Program-made: the position numbers and the translations under genes
Part shown: one piece after another, positions 1-6,162 of the stretch
Layout of the letters: every line of letters starts with the position of its first letter
Numbering within the stretch: the first letter of the stretch is position 1
Notes under the pieces: generated by a model
Databases searched by the model: none
Told to the model about the DNA's origin: nothing
The model's input: only the letters and a program-made list of their open reading frames with translations
NCBI GenBank assembly: GCA_017391185.1
Contig: JAFOZN010000049.1
Location: forward strand, 1-6,647
DNA from: Alistipes sp.
Lineage (GTDB): Bacteria > Bacteroidota > Bacteroidia > Bacteroidales > Rikenellaceae
DNA: 6,647 nt
Reading direction: 5' to 3'

Positions 1-810
1 ATATAGTGGGGACTCTCTGAGTGGCTCCGAAGAGAATACATCCAATGCCGCACCTCTGATTACGCCGTTATTTAGTGCTTCTGCCAACGCAGCTTCGTTG
101 ACAATTCCGCCACGCGCTACGTTGATCAAAATTGCTGAGCGTTTCATCATCGAAAGTTGCTCCTTAGAGATCAAATCGAGCGTCTTTTCATTGAGTGGAC
201 AGTGAATCGAAACGATATCAGACTCGGTTAGTAACTCGTTTAATGATACTGAATTGTAAGGTTCATCTCGTGTAATGCCTGAAGTGGAATAATAGCTTAC
301 TTCGCAACCGAATGCTTCGGCTAATTTAGCCACTTTTCGTCCGATGTTTCCCATTCCGATGATGCCCCATCGCTTGCCCGAAATCTGAGCTGTCGGACGG
401 TCAAAATTGAAGATGCGCTTCGATGCCGAGTAGTAACCTGCGTGGAAAAAATCGTTGTAGAAAGTCACCTCTCGCATCAACGCCAAAGCCGAGCCGATTG
501 TCGCTTCGGCAACTGAGTCAGTAGAGTATCCAATCGCATTACGTACCAGTACGCCATGCTCGGCAGCGGCGACCAAATCAACATTGTTCATGCCTGTTGC
601 CGCTACGCATATTAGCTTGAGGTGGGGTAGTTGCGCAATGGTCTGAGCATCGAGCACCACTTTGTTGGTGATGATAACTTCGGCGTCAGATACGCGCTCC
701 AATACCTCATGTGGTTCGGTGGTCTCATATCCGATGTATTCACCCATAGACTTGATGCGACTCATGTCCTGACCACAGATAGAATACTCATCCAAAAATA
801 CAATTTTCAT
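1..810 (-). CDS. D-isomer-specific 2-hydroxyacid dehydrogenase (glycerate/phosphoglycerate dehydrogenase-like), C-terminus cut by window edge
   Basis: This is an NAD(P)-dependent oxidoreductase that interconverts a D-2-hydroxyacid and a 2-oxoacid in the cytoplasm. It begins MKIVFLDEYS at 810 and stays open for 270 codons to the window edge; family members run about 310-330 residues, so roughly the last 45, with the catalytic His, are missing. The Rossmann glycine motif GMGNIG lies at residues 152-157. The substrate-binding and catalytic Arg is R233 in VARGG, and the catalytic Glu is E262 in DVFSSEP. STDSVAEATIGSALAL near residues 96-111 is the usual family helix before the nucleotide-binding domain. 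The loop after the second Rossmann strand reads YYSTSG (173-178), without the Asp typical of strict NAD users. The start lies 14 bp after the tcdA-like gene on the same strand and has no clear Shine-Dalgarno. Hydroxypyruvate/glycerate reductase is my best guess; 3-phosphoglycerate dehydrogenase (SerA) or a D-lactate-type enzyme cannot be excluded. Confidence 0.9.
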   Translation of the reverse strand, partial: MKIVFLDEYSICGQDMSRIKSMGEYIGYETTEPHEVLERVSDAEVIITNKVVLDAQTIAQLPHLKLICVAATGMNNVDLVAAAEHGVLVRNAIGYSTDSVAEATIGSALALMREVTFYNDFFHAGYYSASKRIFNFDRPTAQISGKRWGIIGMGNIGRKVAKLAEAFGCEVSYYSTSGITRDEPYNSVSLNELLTESDIVSIHCPLNEKTLDLISKEQLSMMKRSAILINVARGGIVNEAALAEALNNGVIRGAALDVFSSEPLRESPLY

Positions 811-824
811 ATCTTAGGTAAATT

Positions 825-1547
825 TTATAATTCGTTAATCAATCCTCTCACCACCACCGAGGCACATCCGATACCGAATAATGCGGGTATATAAGATATA
901 GTACCCGTGTTGGATTTTTTGTTCTGCTCGTTGCAGAGTATCATCGATCCCTCTCTGACGGGTTCGGGTGAGAAGACGGCTTGGAATCCTGTGCGAATGC
1001 CGATTTTGTGCAATCGCTTGCGTAGCATATGTGCCAACGGGCAATGGTGAGTCTTGGCAATATCACAAATCTCCATCTTCGTGGGGTCGGTCTTTGCTCC
1101 AGCTCCCATCGAGCTGACAAGTGGAATGTTGCGATCCAAAGCACCTTTGATTAGAGCTAATTTTGGTGATAAGGTGTCGATGGCATCTACCACATAGTCA
1201 AATTCTTGTGAGTCGAGTAGCGCATCGGTCTCATCATCTTTTATAAAACGGTTGATGACTTGCAACTCTATCTCTGGGTTTATATCTCTCAGACGCTGAG
1301 CCATCAATTCGCTCTTGTCTCTGCCGATGGTGGAGTGCAATGCTATAAGTTGGCGGTTGATGTTGCTTTCTGATACGGTGTCGGCATCGGCAATGGTCAT
1401 CTTGCCCACGCCCGCACGAGCAATCATCTCGGCGGCGTATGCTCCTACTCCGCCAAGTCCTACAACCAAGACATTGGCATTGCGTAAAAGGTTTAGTTTT
1501 TCCTCCCCCAAGAGTAGTGTTGTTCTCTCTAACCAGCTGTTATTCAT
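825..1547 (-). CDS. tcdA: tRNA threonylcarbamoyladenosine dehydratase (TcdA/CsdL, E1-like ThiF family)
   Basis: The family uses ATP to activate the carboxylate of t6A37 in ANN-decoding tRNAs and cyclise it to ct6A. The 240-residue protein is one E1-like adenylation domain. The nucleotide glycine loop is GLGGVG (30-35), followed by DAD (54-56) and NINRQ (62-66), whose R65 matches the ATP-contacting Arg of MoeB/ThiF. K78, and D121/D124 in VDAIDT, fit the conserved Lys and Mg-binding Asp positions. SSMGAGAKTDPT (145-156) and AVFSPEP (190-196) are more typical of TcdA than of MoeB or ThiF. There are no paired CxxC zinc motifs, which also argues against MoeB/ThiF/HesA. E. coli TcdA is 268 residues, so this is a little shorter, mainly at the C-terminus. 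The start codon lies inside the end of the upstream tatD-like gene (8-bp overlap), suggesting coupled translation. ThiF-family membership is secure; TcdA specificity rests on motifs and length. Confidence 0.9.
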   Translation of the reverse strand: MNNSWLERTTLLLGEEKLNLLRNANVLVVGLGGVGAYAAEMIARAGVGKMTIADADTVSESNINRQLIALHSTIGRDKSELMAQRLRDINPEIELQVINRFIKDDETDALLDSQEFDYVVDAIDTLSPKLALIKGALDRNIPLVSSMGAGAKTDPTKMEICDIAKTHHCPLAHMLRKRLHKIGIRTGFQAVFSPEPVREGSMILCNEQNKKSNTGTISYIPALFGIGCASVVVRGLINEL

Positions 1548-2121
1548 GTTGTGCGAAAATTCTGTTGTAATTGTCTAAAATATGTTGTTGTAATTCGTTG
1601 AGCAATATCCCTTTAACCCTCGCCACTTCAAGGTATTGTTTATCTATTGTAGTGTCGGCTTCATCGGTCTCTATGAATATCTGCTCAAGTGGTGTATTCC
1701 TCAGTGCTTCAATGGTTTTGGTCGAAAGCCATGTCCTATCTCCAAAAGATAGGTAGTATCCCTTTTTGATTGCCCTCTGAGCTTGTTCTTTGCTGCCAAT
1801 AAAGCCGTGAAAAATCACAGCTCGTAAGGTGTATTTTTCTAATATTTTCATCACATCTTCAAAGGCCTTGACGCAGTGTAATACAACAGGCACTTGAAGC
1901 TCCTGTGCGAGCTGTAATTGCTTTTCAAAAAGGTCAATTTGTCGCTCTTTATCTACCTCACACGCATAGTCCAAACCAATCTCTCCGATGGCTTGGGCTT
2001 GGCTGAAATCCACATCGTTTATACTCCCTTTTTCAGCCTCCCAAGGGTGTATGCCTTTTGCCTCAGGCTCTATGTGGAGACCTGAGGGGTGATGGGTGTG
2101 TATGTCTATGTAGAGACTCAT
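1540..2121 (-). CDS. TatD-family metal-dependent hydrolase, short form
   Basis: This is an amidohydrolase-fold enzyme; family members act as metal-dependent DNA exo/endonucleases, although the substrate of this branch is uncertain. Expected metal ligands are present in order: H8 and H10 (DIHTHH), E47 (IGEIGLDY), H82 (VVLHC), H105 (VIFHGF) and D153 (IETDEAD). At 193 residues it is well below the usual 250-265 of TatD/YcfH. The missing stretch lies mainly between the first strand (HTHH) and IGEIGLDY, only about 37 residues apart here against roughly 80 in E. coli TatD. No frameshift is visible and all ligands survive, so it looks like a compact intact form rather than a pseudogene. It is first in the minus-strand cluster; its stop overlaps the start of the tcdA-like gene by 8 bp. 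A Bacteroidetes-type -7 element lies about 18 bp before its ATG. Confidence 0.9.
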   Translation of the reverse strand: MSLYIDIHTHHPSGLHIEPEAKGIHPWEAEKGSINDVDFSQAQAIGEIGLDYACEVDKERQIDLFEKQLQLAQELQVPVVLHCVKAFEDVMKILEKYTLRAVIFHGFIGSKEQAQRAIKKGYYLSFGDRTWLSTKTIEALRNTPLEQIFIETDEADTTIDKQYLEVARVKGILLNELQQHILDNYNRIFAQHE

Positions 2122-2138
2122 GTGGCGTTATTTGAGTA

Positions 2139-2146
2139 CAAATTTA
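2139..2146 (-). promoter_or_regulatory. Candidate -7 promoter element for the tatD-tcdA-dehydrogenase cluster
   Basis: Read on the minus strand this is TAAATTTG, a full match to the Bacteroidetes -7 consensus TAnnTTTG. It ends 17 bases before the tatD-like ATG, giving a short leader of about 10-15 nt. No TTG or TTTG occurs at the expected distance upstream (17-23 nt), so the -33 half is weak or absent. The region is AT-rich, so a chance match is possible. Confidence 0.45.
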
Positions 2147-2190
2147 TAGAAAAATAATAAATTTTGCTTTGAAAACGAAATAATAGTTGA

Positions 2191-2227
2191 TTTGGTATGG
2201 AAAAGTGTAAAAAAAGTAGTATCTTCG
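2191..2227 (+). promoter_or_regulatory. Candidate distal promoter for the nqr operon
   Basis: TATCTTCG at 2220-2227 matches the Bacteroidetes -7 consensus TAnnTTTG at all but one position, and is preceded by an A-run (aaaaaaagtag) as often seen in these promoters. The nearest TTTG, at 2191-2194, is 25 nt upstream, longer than the usual spacing of about 17-23; ATGG at 2197-2200 sits at 19 nt but is a poor -33 match. Use of this promoter would give a 5' leader of roughly 95-100 nt before nqrA. No other same-strand gene lies upstream in the window. Confidence 0.4.
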
Positions 2228-2260
2228 TGCGCGTTTTAATAGGTGTTGTGTTTACGCATC

Positions 2261-2275
2261 CCAAATCAAATTTGG
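2261..2275. repeat. Perfect short inverted repeat in the nqr leader/control region
   Basis: CCAAAT (2261-2266) and ATTTGG (2270-2275) are exact reverse complements separated by CAA, and the 8-bp palindrome CAAATTTG (2267-2274) overlaps the right arm. It lies between the two candidate nqr promoters. It could be an operator half-site pair or a weak hairpin in the leader. The arms are mostly A/T and the repeat is short, so chance is a real alternative. Confidence 0.3.
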
Positions 2276-2299
2276 AATTATTTATAAATCATAAATTTA
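2271..2299 (+). promoter_or_regulatory. Candidate proximal promoter for the nqr operon
   Basis: TTTG at 2271-2274 and TAAATTTA at 2292-2299 are 17 nt apart, within the spacing reported for Bacteroidetes -33/-7 pairs. The -7 half differs from TAnnTTTG only at the last base. Transcription would start about 25 nt before the nqrA ATG. The TTTG is also part of the inverted repeat at 2261-2275, so a protein bound there would cover this promoter. It competes with the distal candidate at 2191-2227; I cannot decide between them from sequence. Confidence 0.3.
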
Positions 2300-2330
2300 A
2301 CCAAAATATTATTCATTTAACAACAAATTT

Positions 2331-3686
2331 ATGTCGAAAATCATTAAACTTCAGAAAGGTCTCGACATCAATCTTCAGGGAAAGGCTGCTGAGTCATTGG
2401 TAGAGTTGCCATTGGCTAAGGAGTATGCCGTATCTCCACTGGATTTTGAGAATGTGACTCCAAAGTTGTTGGTGAAGGTAGGCGACAAGGTTAAGGCGGG
2501 TACTCCTCTGTTCTTCGATAAGAACAACGAGCGTGTGCTTTTCACTTCACCTGTCAGCGGTGCCGTATCGGCTGTAAACCGTGGCGAGAAGCGTAAGATC
2601 TTGAACGTGACGGTAGAGGCTGATGCCCAGCAGGAGTCTGAGACTTTCAAGACTCTCGATTTGCAGAAGGCATCGAGAGAGGATGTGATCGAGCAGTTGC
2701 TTAAGTCTGGTTTGTGGACCATGATTCAGCAGCGTCCTTATGGCGTTGTGGCTAATCCTGCTGATCAGCCAAAGGCAGTGTTTGTATCTGCATTTGATTC
2801 GGCTCCATTGGCTCCAAACATGAACTTCGTGTTGAAGGGCCAGAAGGAGAATTTGCAGAAGGGTTTGGAGGTTCTCTCTAAGCTCGCAGCAGGCAATGTT
2901 CATCTCTCGGTAAATGCTAAAGCAGAGGGTGAGATGACTTCACTTAAGGGTGTTGAGATCCACTCGTTTGCAGGTAAGCACCCAGTAGGTAACGTAGGTG
3001 TTCAGATTCACCACATCGATCCTATTGCTAAGGGCGATATCGTGTGGACTGTAAACATCCAGGATGTAGCTTTGATCGGCCGCTTGTTCTTGACAGGTAA
3101 GGTCGATATGAAGAAGATCATCGCCGTTACAGGTAGCGAGGTAGATCAGCCTCAGTACTACTCAGTAATCAGCGGTGCTCCAATCGCATCTTTGTTGCAG
3201 AATCAGATCAAGGCTCAGCCTGAGGGTGGCTCGGTACGTATCATCTCTGGTAACGTGCTCACAGGTAAGAAGGTCGAGGCTAACGGCTTCCTTACAGCTA
3301 AGGCTTCTCAGATTACAGTTATCCCAGAGGGCGATAAGTATGAGTTGTTGGGCTGGATCGCTCCACGTCCACACCGTTTCTCTGTATCACGTTCATACTT
3401 CTCATGGCTCTGCCCTAAGAAGGAGTACAAGTTGGATACAAACGTAAATGGTGGTCCTCGTGCATTTGTTGTGACAGGTCTCTATGAGCAGTATTTGCCT
3501 ATGGATATCTATCCAATGTATCTGTTTAAGGCTATCGTTGCCAACGATATCGACAAAATGGAGAACTTGGGTATCTACGAGATTTTGGAGGAGGATGTTG
3601 CTCTTTGCGAGTTTGTAGATCCTTCTAAGACCGAGATCCAGAAGTTGGTTCGTGATGGTATTAACTTAATGATTAAGGAGTGTTAA
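2331..3686 (+). CDS. nqrA: Na+-translocating NADH:quinone oxidoreductase subunit A
   Basis: NqrA is the peripheral cytoplasmic subunit of Na+-NQR, associated with the quinone-reduction end of the complex. The 451 residues match the usual length of about 445-450. Near the N-terminus a lipoyl-like barrel-sandwich segment is visible (about 46-92, VKVGDKVKAGTPLFF to SPVSGAVSAVNRGEKR). The central family signature FAGKHPVGNVGVQIHHIDP occupies 213-231, and the C-terminal portion carries GWIAPRPHRFSVSR (341-354) and EEDVALCEFVDPSKTEI (420-436). In V. cholerae NqrA, as I recall it, the equivalent of FVDPSK is FVCPGK, so the second Cys is replaced by D430 here while C426 is kept. NqrA holds no iron-sulfur cluster, so this should be tolerated. 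The ATG at 2331 is preceded by A-rich sequence without a Shine-Dalgarno, as usual in Bacteroidetes. It opens the nqr operon; nqrB starts 3 bp after its stop. Confidence 0.97.
   Translation: MSKIIKLQKGLDINLQGKAAESLVELPLAKEYAVSPLDFENVTPKLLVKVGDKVKAGTPLFFDKNNERVLFTSPVSGAVSAVNRGEKRKILNVTVEADAQQESETFKTLDLQKASREDVIEQLLKSGLWTMIQQRPYGVVANPADQPKAVFVSAFDSAPLAPNMNFVLKGQKENLQKGLEVLSKLAAGNVHLSVNAKAEGEMTSLKGVEIHSFAGKHPVGNVGVQIHHIDPIAKGDIVWTVNIQDVALIGRLFLTGKVDMKKIIAVTGSEVDQPQYYSVISGAPIASLLQNQIKAQPEGGSVRIISGNVLTGKKVEANGFLTAKASQITVIPEGDKYELLGWIAPRPHRFSVSRSYFSWLCPKKEYKLDTNVNGGPRAFVVTGLYEQYLPMDIYPMYLFKAIVANDIDKMENLGIYEILEEDVALCEFVDPSKTEIQKLVRDGINLMIKEC
3675..3680 (+). promoter_or_regulatory. Possible ribosome binding site for nqrB
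   Basis: AAGGAG sits 9 nt before the nqrB ATG, inside the last codons of nqrA. These bases also encode Lys-Glu near the NqrA C-terminus, so the match may be coincidental. It supports 3690 as the nqrB start. Confidence 0.4.
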
Positions 3687-3689
3687 GTT

Positions 3690-4817
3690 ATGAAGGGACT
3701 TAGAAAATTAGTTGATAATATGAAGCCTACCTTCGTAGAGGGAGGTAAGCTGAGTTTCTTGGCATCTACATTCGATGCTTTTGAGACATTCCTTTTTGTG
3801 CCTAATACAACTACAAAGTCTGGTGCTCATGTTCGTGACTGTATCGATATGAAGCGTACCATGTTCTTCGTAGTGTTGGCTCTTTTGCCTGCTTTCCTTT
3901 TCGGTTGCTTGAATACAGGTTTGCAGGTTGGTCTTGAGGGCTTCCAGGCATTCCTCTATGGTTTGATCCGTGTACTGCCAATGGTAGCCGTATCATATAT
4001 CGTAGGTTTGGGTATCGAGGTTGCTTATGCTCAGATCCGTAAGGAGGAGGTTGCTGAGGGTTACTTCGTGACAGGTCTTTTGATTCCTATGATTATGCCA
4101 GTGAGCACTCCACTTTGGATGGTTGCTTTGGGCGTTGCCTTTGCAGTTATCTTCGGTAAGGAGGTATTTGGTGGTACTGGTATGAACATCTTCAACCCAG
4201 CACTCGTTGCTCGTGCATTCGTATTCTTCGCTTTCACCCCACAGATGTCTGGTGAGAAGGTTTGGTTCTCAGATTGGAAGATGTTGGGTGCGACTGACGC
4301 CACTACAGGTGCTACTGCTCTTGAGCAGTTGGCTACTACGGGTCAGATGCAGTGGAGCGTGATGGATGCTTTCTTGGGCTTTATCCCAGGTTCATTTGGT
4401 GAGACCTCTACACTCTGCATCTTGATTGGTGCTGCTATCCTGCTCTTCACTGGTATCGCTTCATGGCGTACAATGCTCAGCGTATTTGCAGGAGGTCTGG
4501 CTTTGGGTTACTTGTTCCAGGCTTTGGGCGTGACAGATTATCCAGCTTACTATCACCTTTTGGTTGGTGGTTTTGCTTTCGGTGCTGTGTTTATGGCTAC
4601 AGACCCTGTTACATCGGCTCAGACCAATATGGGTAAGTATATCGTAGGCTTTATGACAGGTGCTTTGGCTGTGTTGGTTCGCGTTGTGAACCCTGCATAT
4701 CCAGAGGGTATGATGCTCTCTATCCTCTTTATGAATGCATTGGCTCCAACTATCGACTACTTCGTAGTAGAGGCTAACATCAACCGTAGAAAGAGTCGTA
4801 TTAAAACTGTAAAATAA
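3690..4817 (+). CDS. nqrB: Na+-translocating NADH:quinone oxidoreductase subunit B (covalent FMN and riboflavin membrane subunit)
   Basis: NqrB is the large integral-membrane subunit that carries covalently bound FMN and noncovalent riboflavin and takes part in Na+ transport and quinone reduction. The 375-residue protein has a soluble N-terminal stretch of about 55 residues and then many hydrophobic segments (for example 57-76, 90-108, 125-155, 241-258, 262-280, 286-303, 317-332). The phosphoester-flavin site is DATTGAT (203-209), a full match to the ApbE recognition pattern Dxx[ST]GAT, making T209 the predicted FMN-bearing residue; it corresponds to Thr236 of V. cholerae. Other family signatures are GKEVFGGTGMNIFNPALVAR (156-175) and FMATDPVTSAQTNMGKYIVG (301-320). 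It is slightly shorter than proteobacterial NqrB (about 410). It starts 3 bp after nqrA and ends 7 bp before nqrC. Confidence 0.97.
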   Translation: MKGLRKLVDNMKPTFVEGGKLSFLASTFDAFETFLFVPNTTTKSGAHVRDCIDMKRTMFFVVLALLPAFLFGCLNTGLQVGLEGFQAFLYGLIRVLPMVAVSYIVGLGIEVAYAQIRKEEVAEGYFVTGLLIPMIMPVSTPLWMVALGVAFAVIFGKEVFGGTGMNIFNPALVARAFVFFAFTPQMSGEKVWFSDWKMLGATDATTGATALEQLATTGQMQWSVMDAFLGFIPGSFGETSTLCILIGAAILLFTGIASWRTMLSVFAGGLALGYLFQALGVTDYPAYYHLLVGGFAFGAVFMATDPVTSAQTNMGKYIVGFMTGALAVLVRVVNPAYPEGMMLSILFMNALAPTIDYFVVEANINRRKSRIKTVK

Positions 4818-4824
4818 CGAGAGT

Positions 4825-5514
4825 ATGGCAAAGATGAATGTAAATAGCAATGCATATATCATCCTCTACTCGGTAGTGATGGTAGTAGTAGTGGCTGTTC
4901 TTTTGGCTGTGACCTCGCTCTCGTTGCAGGAGCGTCAGGGTGAGAACATCTTGAACGAGAAGAAGCAGCAGATCGTAAAGGCTTTGGGTGAGAATCCAGA
5001 GACAGCATCTTATGGTGATGTTGTTGCCGAGGCTGTGATGCTCGATAAGAGCGGAAAGAAGATCGAGGGTAAGAGCGATGCAGATATCTTCAACGCTTTG
5101 GGTGATTTGACAGCTTCTTTCGAGGCGGGCGAGTTCCCTATCTTCAAGGCTAAGAACGGTTGTGTAGTAATCCCTGTATATGGTGCAGGTCTTTGGGGCC
5201 CAGTTTGGGGTTATCTGGCTTTGGAGTCAGATATGGATACTGTTAAGGGTATCGTTATGGACCACTCTGGTGAGACTCCAGGTTTGGGTGCTGAGATCAC
5301 TACATCTAAGGTACAGGATATGTTTAAGGGTAAGACAATCTTCGAGGGTAATGATCTTGTGTCGGTATCTATGCGCAAGGGTGGCGCTACCAATAATCAT
5401 GAGGTAGATGCTATCTCAGGCGGTACTAAGACATGTGATGGTGTTAATGCCATGATCAAGTCAGGTCTTGAGGGTTATCTCCCATTCTTGAACGCTAATA
5501 AGTCTAACAAATAA
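4825..5514 (+). CDS. nqrC: Na+-translocating NADH:quinone oxidoreductase subunit C (FMN-binding)
   Basis: NqrC carries a covalently bound FMN that relays electrons between the NqrD/NqrE iron-sulfur centre and NqrB. It has one N-terminal membrane helix (about 11-33, YIILYSVVMVVVVAVLLAV) followed by a soluble FMN-binding domain on the outer (periplasmic) face. Family signatures are GLWGPVWGYLAL (122-133), HSGETPGLGAEI (147-158), RKGGA (184-188) and the flavin attachment region DAISGGTKT (195-203). The attachment Thr would be T201 (Thr225 in V. cholerae), but the motif is SGGT instead of the standard SGAT, and the usual Ser three residues later is C204. The length of 229 is a little below the roughly 255 of proteobacterial NqrC. 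Gaps to nqrB and nqrD are 7 and 14 bp. Confidence 0.96.
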   Translation: MAKMNVNSNAYIILYSVVMVVVVAVLLAVTSLSLQERQGENILNEKKQQIVKALGENPETASYGDVVAEAVMLDKSGKKIEGKSDADIFNALGDLTASFEAGEFPIFKAKNGCVVIPVYGAGLWGPVWGYLALESDMDTVKGIVMDHSGETPGLGAEITTSKVQDMFKGKTIFEGNDLVSVSMRKGGATNNHEVDAISGGTKTCDGVNAMIKSGLEGYLPFLNANKSNK

Positions 5515-5528
5515 AGAGTAGCGGAACT

Positions 5529-6152
5529 ATGAGTAATTTGAAAAATTTAACTGGACCGCTGAGTGCAAACAACCCTGTTATCGTACAGATTTTGGGTATT
5601 TGTTCGGCTTTGGCGGTAACCGTAAAGATGGAGCCTGCATTCGTGATGGGCTTGTCGGTTATGGTTGTTACAGCGTTTGCTAACCTTGTGATGTCACTTT
5701 TGCGTAATGGTATTCCATCGCGTATCCGTATCATCGTTCAGTTGGTTGTAATCGCTGCATTGGTTATTATTGTTGACCAATTCTTGAAGGCATTTGTTTA
5801 CGATGTATCGAAGCAGTTGTCTGTATATGTAGGTTTGATCATTACAAACTGTATCATCATGGGTCGTGTAGAGGCTTACGCTTTGGGTAACAAGCCTTGG
5901 GATTCGTTCCTCGATGGTATTGGTAACGGTTTGGGTTATGCAGCGATTCTTTTGATCGTAGCGTTCTTCCGTGAGTTGTTCGGATCAGGTACTTTGTTCG
6001 GAGTACAGATTATCCCTCAGAGCTGGTATATCGCCGAGGGTGGCTTCTATTCTAACATAGGTATCATGCTCTTCCCACCGATGGCACTCGTTATCGTAGG
6101 TGCTATTATCTGGGTACATCGTTCGTTTAACAAGGATTTGCAGGAAAAATAG
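5529..6152 (+). CDS. nqrD: Na+-translocating NADH:quinone oxidoreductase subunit D
   Basis: NqrD is a six-helix membrane subunit that pairs with the homologous NqrE; together they hold an intramembrane iron-sulfur centre with two Cys from each subunit. The two expected Cys are present: C25 (ILGICSALAV) in the first helix and C108 (IITNCIIMGRVEA) in the fourth. The sequence is hydrophobic throughout, 207 residues, matching the usual 205-210. Other conserved parts are NPVIVQ (15-20), RIRIIVQ (65-71) and FRELFGSGTLFG (146-157). The same family includes RnfE of the Rnf complex; location between nqrC and nqrE and the absence of any rnf gene fix the assignment to Nqr. The start at 5529 follows nqrC by 14 bp with only a weak purine-rich stretch upstream. 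Confidence 0.97.
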   Translation: MSNLKNLTGPLSANNPVIVQILGICSALAVTVKMEPAFVMGLSVMVVTAFANLVMSLLRNGIPSRIRIIVQLVVIAALVIIVDQFLKAFVYDVSKQLSVYVGLIITNCIIMGRVEAYALGNKPWDSFLDGIGNGLGYAAILLIVAFFRELFGSGTLFGVQIIPQSWYIAEGGFYSNIGIMLFPPMALVIVGAIIWVHRSFNKDLQEK

Positions 6153-6157
6153 GAGGT
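6151..6157 (+). promoter_or_regulatory. Shine-Dalgarno-like site for nqrE
   Basis: AGGAGGT overlaps the last two bases of the nqrD stop codon and ends 5 nt before the nqrE ATG. It is close to the full anti-16S complement and is unusual here, since the other starts in the window have weak or no such site. It fixes the nqrE start at 6163. Confidence 0.7.
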
Positions 6158-6162
6158 AGAGT

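Noticed and set aside
631..894. 87-codon plus-strand reading frame opposite the dehydrogenase start and tcdA end
   Set aside because: It is antisense to two well-supported genes, spans their junction, and its protein resembles no family.
1315..1578. 87-codon plus-strand reading frame opposite the tcdA start
   Set aside because: It is a shadow of the ThiF-family gene; its composition follows the complementary codons.
2122..2330. Possible riboswitch, small RNA or intrinsic terminator in the intergenic region
   Set aside because: The region is AT-rich with only one short A/T-dominated inverted repeat; there is no GC-rich stem followed by a T-run on either strand and no recognisable riboswitch core.
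2197..2403. 68-codon plus-strand reading frame beginning MEKCKKSSIF in the intergenic region
   Set aside because: It starts within the likely promoter, runs out of frame into the first 70 bases of nqrA, and has no ribosome binding site or recognisable domain; most likely chance.
2375..2903. Two antisense reading frames of 115 and 118 codons opposite nqrA
   Set aside because: Long antisense frames are expected where codon bias is strong (GAG, CAG, TTG on the coding strand); no domain or start signal supports them.
4461..4862. 133-codon antisense reading frame opposite the end of nqrB and the start of nqrC
   Set aside because: It overlaps two secure genes in full and reads as low-complexity Cys/His/Ser-rich sequence typical of a shadow frame.
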